From positions 1 through 8,729 of the forward strand of contig JAEWVY010000339.1 in NCBI GenBank assembly GCA_023396625.1: a stretch of 8,729 bases of DNA. Reading direction: 5' to 3'. This DNA comes from Pseudomonadota bacterium. Its GTDB lineage: Bacteria; Pseudomonadota; Gammaproteobacteria; Burkholderiales; Burkholderiaceae_C. Every line of letters begins with the position of its first letter. The stretch's first letter is position 1. A model generated the notes under the pieces. The model made no database searches, was not told where the DNA came from, and worked only from the letters and a program-made list of their open reading frames with translations. The position numbers were made by a program, and so were the translations under genes. This document shows, piece after piece, positions 1-6,245 of this stretch.

Positions 1-1
1 G

Positions 2-478
2 CGCAGCACCGACGGCACGGCCCTGCTGCGCCAGCACCTGCCCGACGCGCTGACCATGAGCCCCGTGCCCGGCGCCCCGGCCGACGCACCGCTGCTGCAC
101 CTGGCCGACAACCCCGCCCTGGCCGGCACGCTGCGCACGCTCAACTGCCACCAGGCCCTGGGCTCGGACGCGGTCGCCGCTTTCGCCCTGCTGGCCGAGT
201 TCCAGCCTTTCACCGACGCCGCCGCCTACCGCGACCGCCTGCAGGAAACCGGCCTCATCGGCCAAGCGCTCTACCTCGAAGCCGAGGCCGCCGGCCTGCG
301 CGGCACCGGCATCGGCTGCTTCTTCGACGACGCCCTGCACCGGCTGCTGGGCCTGCCCGAAGCGGCCGCCAGCGCCGCGCTGCAGTCGGTCTACCACTTC
401 ACCGTCGGCGCCCCGCTGGGCGACGACCGCATCGGCACCGAAGCGCCGTATGCGCACCTGCAAAGGACGCCGACATGA
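2..478 (+). CDS. Nitroreductase-family protein, C-terminal part (5' end outside window)
   Basis: The frame is open from the window edge, so the gene begins upstream; 158 residues are visible. An internal ATG at 56 is probably not the start, because coding sequence continues unbroken through it. The C-terminal half carries the pattern typical of nitroreductase/SagB-like flavoproteins: a helix reading GLIGQALYLEAEAAGLRGTG, then a G-x-G-CFFDD segment, a leucine-rich LHRLLGL stretch, and a closing strand (SVYHFTVGAPL) near the terminus. In the family this region forms part of the FMN pocket and dimer interface, and the enzymes are NAD(P)H- or substrate-dependent flavin oxidoreductases. The actual substrate is unknown, and the N-terminal FMN-binding residues cannot be judged. 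It overlaps the next gene by 4 bp (ATGA), so the two are almost certainly co-transcribed and translationally coupled. Members of this family sit beside accessory genes in some nif clusters, which is the context I infer here. Confidence 0.8.
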   Translation, partial: RSTDGTALLRQHLPDALTMSPVPGAPADAPLLHLADNPALAGTLRTLNCHQALGSDAVAAFALLAEFQPFTDAAAYRDRLQETGLIGQALYLEAEAAGLRGTGIGCFFDDALHRLLGLPEAAASAALQSVYHFTVGAPLGDDRIGTEAPYAHLQRTPT

Positions 479-1308
479 CCAGCGCCTGGACCCGCCTGAA
501 CCCCGCGCAAGCCCACGCCTGGCTGTGTGAGCGGCCCGACGCCCTGGTGCTGGACGCGCGCGAAGCGCCGCACCACGCCGCCGCCCACCTGGCCGGCAGC
601 CTGCGCCTGTTCCGCGACAACCACGAAGCCCTGCTCACCACCACCCCGCGCCGCCGCCCAGTCTTCATCTACTGCTACCACGGCCACGCCAGCCAGACCT
701 GGGCCGAGATGTTCGTGGACTTCGGATTCAAAGAAGTCGCCGATCTGGCCGGCGGCTTCACCGCCCTCGGCCTGCCGGCCAGCACACAAGGCGCCGTGCC
801 GCTGGCCGCCTGGGCACCCACACCACCCGCAGCGGCCGTGCCGCCCGACCTGGCCGACTGGCTGCGCACCGAAGGCTTCGACCCCACCCGCCCCGACGCA
901 CCCGGCGCGTACGGCAACACCTCGCTCATGCACGCCGCCTGGCGCGGCGCGCGCGACCGGCTCGACCAGCTGCTGGCGCTGAACGTGCCGCTGGACGCCA
1001 CCAACGGCGACGGCAACAACGCGCTCTGGCTGGCCTGCGTGCACGGCGAGCCCGAGGCCATCCGCACCCTGGCCGCGCACGGCGTGCCCATCGACCACGC
1101 CAACCTCACCGGTGCTACCGCGCTCATGTACGCAGCCTCCAGCGGCAAGGCCGGCGTGGTCGCCACCCTGCTCGCGCTGGGCGCCAACCCGCGCCTCGTC
1201 ACGCAGGACGACTTCAGCGCGCTCGACATGGCCGCCAGCCTGGAATGCCTGCAACTGCTGCGCAACGCCACCCGCACGCGCGCGCCTTCATCGGAGACCA
1301 CGCCATGA
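475..1308 (+). CDS. GlpE-like rhodanese fused to ankyrin repeats
   Basis: This 277-residue protein has two parts. Residues 1-100 are a single rhodanese domain with the family landmarks: VLDAREAPHHAAAHLAGS (the substrate-side DxR-H-GA region), an active-site loop CYHGHAS with the predicted catalytic Cys67, and a closing DLAGGF. The loop matches that of GlpE (CYHGNSS), a thiosulfate:cyanide sulfurtransferase, so a persulfide on Cys67 is plausible. After a Pro/Ala-rich linker (about 104-124), residues 146-244 form about three ankyrin repeats (NTSLMHAAWRG, NNALWLACVHG, ATALMYAASSG, each followed by a helix and a G-x-P/N turn). A degenerate fourth runs to about 268. Ankyrin repeats normally bind protein, so the fusion suggests sulfur transfer directed to a partner; that is inference. 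There is no signal peptide. The start at 475 overlaps the upstream stop (ATGA) and is preceded by AAAGGA at 462-467. Confidence 0.88.
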   Translation: MTSAWTRLNPAQAHAWLCERPDALVLDAREAPHHAAAHLAGSLRLFRDNHEALLTTTPRRRPVFIYCYHGHASQTWAEMFVDFGFKEVADLAGGFTALGLPASTQGAVPLAAWAPTPPAAAVPPDLADWLRTEGFDPTRPDAPGAYGNTSLMHAAWRGARDRLDQLLALNVPLDATNGDGNNALWLACVHGEPEAIRTLAAHGVPIDHANLTGATALMYAASSGKAGVVATLLALGANPRLVTQDDFSALDMAASLECLQLLRNATRTRAPSSETTP

Positions 1309-1748
1309 CCCACCTCGTCTTCTTCGAAAAACCTGGTTGCGGCGGCAACGCCCGCCAGCGCGCCGCGCTGCAAGCCGCCGGCCACACGCTGGAGCGGCGC
1401 AACCTGCTGACCGCGCACTGGACGCGCGAAGCCCTGCTGGCCTTCCTGGCGCCGCTGCCCGTGGCCGACTGGTTCAACCGCGCCGCCCCGCGCATCAAGA
1501 GCCGCGAAGTGGTGCCCGAAGCGCTGGACGCCGACACCGCCCTCGCCCTGCTGATCGCCGAGCCCCTGCTCATCCGCCGCCCGCTGATGCTCAACACCGC
1601 CGACGGCACCCGCCATGTGGGCTTCGACACCGAAGCCGTCACCGCCTGGATCGGCCTCGAACCCTCGGCCCAGCGCCCGGCCTCGCTCGAAGGCTGCAGC
1701 TCCCCCACCCACGCCTGCCGCAACGGAGACCACCATGCCGCTGTTTGA
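1305..1748 (+). CDS. ArsC-fold nitrogenase-associated protein
   Basis: A 147-residue protein of the arsenate-reductase-like (ArsC/Spx) thioredoxin fold. The N-terminal strand FFEKPGC leads into CGGNARQ with Cys12 and Arg17 at the ArsC CX5R-like positions. WFNRAAPRIKS follows at 56-66, and PLLIRRPL at 87-94 supplies the conserved cis-proline region. This exact combination (E-K-P-G-C, N-A-R-Q, W-F-N-R-A-A-P) is what I know of the 'nitrogenase-associated protein' family (NifO-like), which occurs in nif clusters. Its biochemical role is not settled; arsenate reduction is not expected. The protein runs about 20 residues past the fold, with a Cys- and His-containing tail (from about 128) that may be an extension or drift before the overlap. 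A longer in-frame ORF begins at 1245, but ATG 1305 is preferred. It overlaps the upstream stop as ATGA, has GGAG at 1293-1296, and starts exactly at the family N-terminus. Confidence 0.83.
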   Translation: MTHLVFFEKPGCGGNARQRAALQAAGHTLERRNLLTAHWTREALLAFLAPLPVADWFNRAAPRIKSREVVPEALDADTALALLIAEPLLIRRPLMLNTADGTRHVGFDTEAVTAWIGLEPSAQRPASLEGCSSPTHACRNGDHHAAV

Positions 1749-1983
1749 CTACCACTGCAAAGCCTGCAACGCCGACTTCGAGCTGTTGGTGCGCGCCAGC
1801 ACCGTGCCCACCTGCCCGCACTGCGCCAGCACCGAGCTGGACAAGTGCGTCTCCCGCATCGCCCCGGCCGGCAAGATCGAAGCCATCCGCATGTCCAACC
1901 GACGCGCGGCCGACGCGGCCGGCCACTTCAACCACTACAGCCCGTCCGAACGCGCGCGGCTGCTCAAGGGCAAGAGCGTCTGA
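1735..1983 (+). CDS. FmdB-family zinc-ribbon regulatory protein
   Basis: An 82-residue protein starting MPLFDYHC, the hallmark N-terminus of the FmdB/CxxC_CXXC_SSSS family. Two CxxC knuckles are visible, C8-KA-C11 and C27-PH-C30, and form a small zinc ribbon; Cys38 is an extra cysteine. The rest is a basic, probably flexible tail. Family members are described as putative regulators (FmdB was named from a formamidase/amide operon), but molecular function is generally unproven. The start at ATG 1735 lies 14 bp inside the preceding gene and has GGAG at 1725-1728. The frame is open back to 1615, but that stretch has no family similarity. Stop at 1983, one base before the next ATG. The tight packing argues for one transcript with its neighbours. 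Confidence 0.85.
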   Translation: MPLFDYHCKACNADFELLVRASTVPTCPHCASTELDKCVSRIAPAGKIEAIRMSNRRAADAAGHFNHYSPSERARLLKGKSV

Positions 1984-1984
1984 C

Positions 1985-2737
1985 ATGGGCGAGCACCCCT
2001 CCGCACCACCGGCCGAAGACACCGCCGAACACGGCGCTGAAGACTTCTTCCGCCAGCAGCGCGCCGCCTTTGCCCACACCCTGGCCACCCAGGGCAGCGA
2101 AGCCACCCTGCTGCAAGCCTGGGACAGCTTCGACGGCAACGTCGCCATCCAGTGCGAAAGTCAGCCCCCGGTGGACTGCGCCAAAGGCTGCGCCGCCTGC
2201 TGCGCCCTGCGCGTCACCGCGCTCGCGCCCGAAGTGTTTGTGCTGGCCGACTACCTGCGCGCCACCGCCCCCGCCCTGCAACGCCACGGCATCGACCTGA
2301 TCGCCGCTGTGCGCGAAGCCGACGCCGCCACCCGCGGCCTGGACGAGGCCGCCCGCGTCGCCGCCCGCCGGCGCTGCGCCTTCGTCGTCAAAGGCGTGTG
2401 CCTCATCCACCGCGCGCGGCCCCTGTCGTGCCGCGGGCACGCCTCACACGACCGCCGCGCGTGTGCCGACGCCGCGGCCGGCCGCGTGGACCAAGTGCCC
2501 TATTCCGGCCCGCACCGCGTGGTGCGCCTGCTGCTGCAAGCCGCCCTTCAGGCCGCCCTGCGAGACGACGGCAAAGCCTGGGGCGCCTATGAACTGCACC
2601 ACGCCCTGGTGCTGACCCTGGACCGGCCCGACGCGCAGGCGGCGTGGGCGCTGGGCGAAGACCCGCTGGCCGAGGCGGCAGCGGATGTCGAGCAGCGCGA
2701 GGCGATGGCGGCGGGGTTTGATGAGATGCGGGATTGA
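1985..2737 (+). CDS. YkgJ-family cysteine-cluster protein (putative zinc/iron chelating)
   Basis: A 250-residue protein with the YkgJ/CxxCxxCC signature. A first cluster C65-x3-C69-x2-C72-C73 is followed by a second region with Cys131, Cys139, the typical RPLSCR block (Cys149, Arg150) and Cys160. In the family these eight or so cysteines are predicted to bind a metal or Fe-S centre; the reaction is unknown. Both ends are non-conserved: an acidic/Ala-rich N-terminus of about 20 residues and an acidic C-terminal helix (about 215-250). The ORF can be read open back to 1112, but that part is out of frame with the real upstream genes. ATG 1985, one base after the FmdB stop, is the sensible start. 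No strong Shine-Dalgarno precedes it, which fits reinitiation from the upstream gene. This is the last gene of the operon; its end also marks the change from very high GC to the lower-GC island. Confidence 0.85.
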   Translation: MGEHPSAPPAEDTAEHGAEDFFRQQRAAFAHTLATQGSEATLLQAWDSFDGNVAIQCESQPPVDCAKGCAACCALRVTALAPEVFVLADYLRATAPALQRHGIDLIAAVREADAATRGLDEAARVAARRRCAFVVKGVCLIHRARPLSCRGHASHDRRACADAAAGRVDQVPYSGPHRVVRLLLQAALQAALRDDGKAWGAYELHHALVLTLDRPDAQAAWALGEDPLAEAAADVEQREAMAAGFDEMRD

Positions 2738-2915
2738 GGGGGTCTGCGGCTGGCTGATGTCGAATCGGCGAGCCTGCTCACCTGTTGTCAAGCAGCAATG
2801 CGGCGAATGGCGTCCTTCGACTACGGCCATGTATGGATGGCTGAAGGTCAGTGGCGAACATTGATCGGCCCCTGGAGGACTATTGGGCAAAAATGGACCA
2901 ATGCAGGATTTACCT
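2738..2915. other. Non-coding junction between chromosomal operon and island
   Basis: These 178 bp between the YkgJ-type gene and the end of the DUF3223 relic hold no gene I can support. Short ORFs cross it on both strands but show no recognisable family pattern. No convincing stem-loop plus T-run was seen for either converging transcript. Base composition falls from the operon's very high GC to a mixed value here, so the left boundary of the acquired island probably lies within this stretch. It may hold remains of another mobile element, but I could not identify one. Confidence 0.4.
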
Positions 2916-3242
2916 TTACGTTTTTCCCTTGACTGCGTCGATGTAGCTGAAGTCGATAGACGTTCCATCAACGCGATGAACATGAAAGCCATCACTGACC
3001 CAGCCATCGCCAATGTTCAACTCTTTGGAGAAGAAAGCGATCCCAAGACCGCTCTTCGTCTCGGTCCCTGGTGGCAGTAGCGCGTCATATCGGTGCAGGA
3101 GAGACTCCAGATCACTGTGATCTCGGTCATCATCGACTCGGTCGCCTCGAGCCTACCTTCCGAGCATCTCTTTGAAGTGCCTAAGCGCCTCAGTCTGCGT
3201 ACGCCACTGGCGCCCATTCGACAAGTGCACCGGCTTGGCCAT
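2916..3242 (-). pseudogene. DUF3223 (DeCL-domain) protein, interrupted by an in-frame TAG
   Basis: Reading the minus strand from ATG 3242 gives 29 residues (MAKPVHLSNGRQWRTQTEAL..HFKEMLGR). A TAG stop then falls at 3155-3153, and the same frame continues open to a TAA at 2918-2916, 109 codons in all. After the stop the sequence runs DRDHSDLESLLHRYD, then KSGLGIAFF, then GFHVHRVDGTSIDFSYIDAV. The HFK...LL..YD...KSG.GI..F...R.DG...DFSY order is the DUF3223 pattern known from small bacterial proteins and, in plants, from the DeCL domain of DCL proteins and of the Pol V largest subunit. The length matches a complete single-domain protein, so one substitution (probably a Tyr codon to TAG) is the only visible lesion. 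The start is supported by a perfect AGGAGGT seven bases upstream. It follows the S8 peptidase by 21 bp on the same strand, suggesting one operon. The function of bacterial members is unknown. Confidence 0.75.
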
Positions 3243-3249
3243 TTGGCTT

Positions 3250-3256
3250 ACCTCCT
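3250..3256 (-). promoter_or_regulatory. Strong Shine-Dalgarno of the DUF3223 relic
   Basis: The minus strand reads AGGAGGT with seven bases to ATG 3242. It lies just beyond the S8 peptidase stop (3266-3264), which fixes the start of the broken DUF3223 gene and supports it as a once-translated second cistron. Confidence 0.7.
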
Positions 3257-3263
3257 GACTCGT

Positions 3264-4775
3264 TCACGAACCAATCGAACCACTGCGAAGTGGCAAGGAG
3301 ATCCGCGGCTCGATGGCCTTGAGTAGGCCGTGGCTAGCCAGAATTTCCCCGTGCAAGTCCACATGCTTTGGCGCACGCACCGTCAGCACCAGCGCATATC
3401 GAATCAGCTCTGAGCCGGCACCCACATTGGCCCCACCATCTCGGGCGTTGTAGTGGATATCGAAGCAAGCCTCATTCAAGCTAGTTCCGAGCATGCTGTG
3501 ACTCGCATGAAGCACCGTCTCCCATTTTCCAAGATCGCTTCGATGCTCTTGTTCAGTCCTGAACTCCCGCTGTGAAAAGAACGCCTTCGTGTTCGCCGAC
3601 CTGCCGCCCTTCTTGGTCTTCTCCGAGTGGGGCCGGAATGCAATCGTGAGACCGGCCTTGGTATACGCCGCTGCATCCTCGACATCCACGGGACTGGCAT
3701 AGCAGAAGGTCGCCGAGAGGGAAACGCGGCCTGTCAATGGAACCTTAGGGAGCGGCACCGGCGCTCGCAAGTACTTTCCAGGCCTCAACAAGCCTTGGTA
3801 AAGGATGCGCGCTTCACCGTCGCCACACATGATGATCTCATTCAGATCGGTTGGGATTCGTCCCCAGCCCACTTCATCAGAGTGCACACCGGGATCATTG
3901 CGTGCCGCGTGAATCATCAGTGCTTTGATTGTCAGTGGATGCACCGCCTCTCCGAGGACCGCCCGAACTCCGACCGCAGTACGAAGCACGTAAGGTGCTG
4001 CGAAGCTAGTTCCCATCGTGGCCGCGAGTTGGGGCTTCGGTCCTCGGGATGGGACGTGGAAGTACTCCTTGGGGCTTCCACCGAAGGCGACCACATCAGG
4101 TTTTCGGCGGCCAGGACTACGACCAGGGCCTTGAGCGCTGTAGGCAGCACGCGCCCAATCGGTCGTCGTCCTATTCGCTGCGCCAACGCTCAATGCGTTC
4201 ACGCTATCTTCGGGAACCTGGATTCGGTGCAAGCCTGTCGTGACGTCCGCCTCGCCGTTATTGCCTGCGGCGACCGTCATCAGCGTCTCGCCGTCGCTGA
4301 GTAGGGTGTCCAGCACAGCAGTCCAAGCATGCACATCACCATCGTCGGTGGACAAGTTTGGGCCAAGACTGAGGTTGATGAACTGGTACGGCGTGACAGC
4401 AGTACATCCTCGACATGGCCGAGCGCTATATAGCTCGTACGGATCCTCATCGTCTGACCGCGCATCTAGTACACGGAAATGATCCACTGCCGCAAAAGGA
4501 CGTGACGCTATTGCTCCTGGCTCGATCGGGCCGAACAGAAACGCCGACGTGACTCCAAGTCCATGTTCGTTGTAGTCGTCGATGTCTTCGGCGGACTCGT
4601 CCGACTTCATGTAGCGACCCACGTACCGCTGCACCACAGTTTCCTTAGGAAGCCCACCATCCAAAATCGCGACTGATGGCTCGTCGGAAAGTGGTGCTGC
4701 TGCAGGCAAAGTAAAGCCAACACTCACGGGCGTTCCGCGCGTTATCGGCCGGGCGCCACGAATAGAAGGGCGGAA
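3264..4775 (-). pseudogene. S8 (subtilisin-like) serine peptidase, IetS-like, 5'-truncated by IS30
   Basis: The frame holds the full catalytic set of family S8, numbered from GTG 4727 (487 residues). Asp23 is in VAILDGGLP, His55 in NEHGLGVTSA, the oxyanion Asn156 in VAAGNNGE, and Ser241 in GTSFAAPY. A C-terminal beta-rich region of about 230 residues follows. The DGG and NLSLGP forms are those of the large S8 peptidases coded next to an AAA ATPase (IetS of IetAS, known in plasmid maintenance and as a defence candidate); that assignment is by pattern. GTG 4727 is not a real start. Coding sequence continues upstream (RPSIRGARPITRTG) until the IS30 end near 4770, with a stop at 4778-4776, so the usual N-terminal domain and promoter are gone. 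Residues about 101-113 are out of frame between two compensating frameshifts. GC is clearly lower than in the flanking operons, fitting horizontal acquisition. Loss of the 5' end makes function unlikely. Confidence 0.85.
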
Positions 4776-5867
4776 TCAATAATCAAGTGCAACACCCAAC
4801 CGGTAAGGTACCGCGATGGGCAAGCATTACGAACAACTCACCCCTGAAGAGCGAGCAGCGATCATGACGATGAAGGCGGGAAACTGCTCGGCTCGGCACA
4901 TAGCCCGCGTGCTGCACCGTTCGCCTTCGACCGTTACACGTGAACTGGTGCGCTTTGGCGCCTGGTCGGATCGACCTGCACAGGCGACCAACGCCCCAAC
5001 TGTGTATGACGCCCGCGCCGCAGGCCTGCGAGCTCGACGTGCTCGTTTCAAATGCCGCAAACGCTCCAAGCTGGCCAGCGACACCGTGCTCTTTGGCGTG
5101 GTTCACCACTTTCTGGCCCAAGGCTGGTCGCCCTCGCAGATCGCGGGCACACTCAAGCTCATGTGGCCCGATGAACCCCAGCGCACCGTCTCTCACGAAA
5201 CCATCTACACCTGCATCTACGCCATGCCCCGGGGCGAGTTGCGCAAAGACCTGATCGCCTGTCTGCGCCGTGCCAAGTCCAAGCGCATGCCGCGCAGTCG
5301 GGGCGAGGATCGCAGGGGCCAGATGCCCGATCTGCTGAGCATTCATGTGCGCCCACCCGAGGCCAGTGACCGGGCGTTCCCCGGGCACTGGGAGGGCGAT
5401 CTCATCAAGGGTGCGGGTAACCGTTCGGCAGTGGGCGTGCTGGTCGACCGCAGCTCTCGCCTGGTGATGCTGATCAAGCTGGCCGATGCGACGGCAGCCT
5501 CGGCTCTGGAGGGCTTCACGGCCAAGCTGCGCAGCGTAGCCGAACCCATGCGCCAGACCCTGACCTACGACCAAGGCAAGGAAATGGCGCGCCATGCCGA
5601 ACTGACGGCCAACACGGGTGTGATGGTGTACTTCTGTGACCCGCACAGTCCCTGGCAGCGCGCTTCCTGCGAGAACACCAACGGGCTGATCCGCCAGTAC
5701 CTGCCCAAGGGCACCGACCTGTCGGTTCACAGCCAGGCGCAGCTCGATGCCATTGCCGACTTGCTCAACAACCGCCCGCGCGCCGTCCACGGCTTCTACC
5801 CGCCCATCGTGGTCTACCAGGCCATGCTGGACAAACTCAATCAACACGATTCCTCAATTCAATAAAC
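4769..5867 (+). mobile_element. IS30-family insertion sequence, right end apparently lost
   Basis: The element holds one DDE transposase. The left boundary is approximate: S8 peptidase coding sequence is recognisable to about 4772, and the segment GGCGGAATCAATAATCAAG followed by TGCAACACC (about 4770-4793) looks like a terminal repeat region. I could not find its inverted counterpart (GGTGTTGCACTTG) after the transposase stop. Instead the terminal TGG of an IS3-family element begins at 5868, three bases after the TAA. The right terminus was therefore deleted or replaced, probably in connection with the IS3 insertion, and the copy may no longer be mobile by itself. Confidence 0.75.
4816..5865 (+). 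CDS. IS30-family transposase
   Basis: A 349-residue transposase. The N-terminus (about 5-45: QLTPEERAAIMTM..CSARHIARVLHRSPSTVTREL) is the helix-turn-helix that binds the inverted repeats. A second, basic helical region follows (about 70-160, with WSPSQIAGTL and SHETIYTCIY, both typical of IS30). The catalytic DDE core has Asp195 in HWEGDLIKG, Asp252 in TYDQGKEM and Glu286 in RASCENTNGL, with 33 residues between the second Asp and the Glu, as usual for IS30. Length is full for the family and no frameshift or internal stop is seen, so the protein should be intact even though the right end of the element is missing. ATG 4816 gives the expected family N-terminus. A near-mirror ORF of 354 codons on the other strand is a composition shadow. 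Confidence 0.95.
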   Translation: MGKHYEQLTPEERAAIMTMKAGNCSARHIARVLHRSPSTVTRELVRFGAWSDRPAQATNAPTVYDARAAGLRARRARFKCRKRSKLASDTVLFGVVHHFLAQGWSPSQIAGTLKLMWPDEPQRTVSHETIYTCIYAMPRGELRKDLIACLRRAKSKRMPRSRGEDRRGQMPDLLSIHVRPPEASDRAFPGHWEGDLIKGAGNRSAVGVLVDRSSRLVMLIKLADATAASALEGFTAKLRSVAEPMRQTLTYDQGKEMARHAELTANTGVMVYFCDPHSPWQRASCENTNGLIRQYLPKGTDLSVHSQAQLDAIADLLNNRPRAVHGFYPPIVVYQAMLDKLNQHDSSIQ

Positions 5868-5891
5868 TGGAGTTGACCCGGTTCCGTGGAC
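5868..5891 (+). repeat. Left terminal inverted repeat of the IS3 element
   Basis: The 24 bases starting TGGAGTTGACCC and ending CCGTGGAC are the exact reverse complement of 7162-7185. Identity stops at the next base inward (A at 5892 against the complement of C at 7161), which defines the repeat length. Confidence 0.92.
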
Positions 5892-5921
5892 ACATCATTC
5901 TTTGTGTTCAAGGAGTCACCA

Positions 5922-6245
5922 ATGTCCAAAGTACGACCGCCGTACCCGGCGGAATTCCGTCAGCAGATGGTCGAGCTGGTTCGAGCGGGTCGCTCACCAG
6001 CGCAGCTCTCGCGTGAGTTCGGCGTCACCGCCCAGTCCATCACCAACTGGGTTGGCCAGGCAGCCATTGACGATGGCAAGCCTTTGCCGGGCAAGGAGGG
6101 CCTGACCACCGCCGAGCGGGAAGAGCTCGTTCGCCTGCGCCGGCAGTTGCGCCAGGTCCAGATGGAGCGCGACATCCTGGCAAAGGCTACGGCCTGGTTT
6201 GCCGGTCGCAGCGATGCGACATCCACGAAGTCTTCGGACTCGTGA
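5922..6245 (+). CDS. IS3-family transposase OrfA
   Basis: A 107-residue protein with an N-terminal helix-turn-helix of the transposase_8 type (YPAEFRQQMVEL.., SREFGVTAQSITNW, about residues 8-45). A leucine-zipper-like helix follows at about 61-93 (LVRLRRQLRQVQMERDILAK), which in IS3 elements mediates OrfA/OrfAB multimerisation. ATG 5922 is chosen over an upstream in-frame GTG at 5886: the GTG lies inside the terminal repeat, whereas the ATG has AAGGAG at 5910-5915 and starts with the family sequence MSKVRPPYPAEF. The stop (TGA 6243-6245) overlaps the orfB start as TGATG. The orfB frame is -1 relative to orfA and is open back past 6179. A run A-AAG at 6182-6185 within this overlap could serve as a -1 slippage point for the OrfAB fusion; this is inference. 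Confidence 0.92.
   Translation: MSKVRPPYPAEFRQQMVELVRAGRSPAQLSREFGVTAQSITNWVGQAAIDDGKPLPGKEGLTTAEREELVRLRRQLRQVQMERDILAKATAWFAGRSDATSTKSSDS

Noticed and set aside
391..1736. Long minus-strand ORFs (287 and 353 codons) opposite the rhodanese-ankyrin and ArsC-like genes
   Set aside because: Low-complexity Gly/Ala/Val/Arg translations with no family pattern; shadows of high-GC coding sequence on the other strand.
2883..3326. Small plus-strand ORFs (65 and 77 codons) in the island
   Set aside because: They lie antisense to the DUF3223 relic and peptidase 3' end, have no good ribosome-binding site and resemble no family.
3627..4304. A 225-codon plus-strand ORF within the peptidase region
   Set aside because: Antisense to conserved S8 peptidase motifs; its translation has no recognisable domain.
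4783..5847. A 354-codon minus-strand ORF covering nearly the whole IS30 transposase
   Set aside because: It mirrors the transposase and has no domain pattern, whereas the plus strand has a complete DDE transposase.
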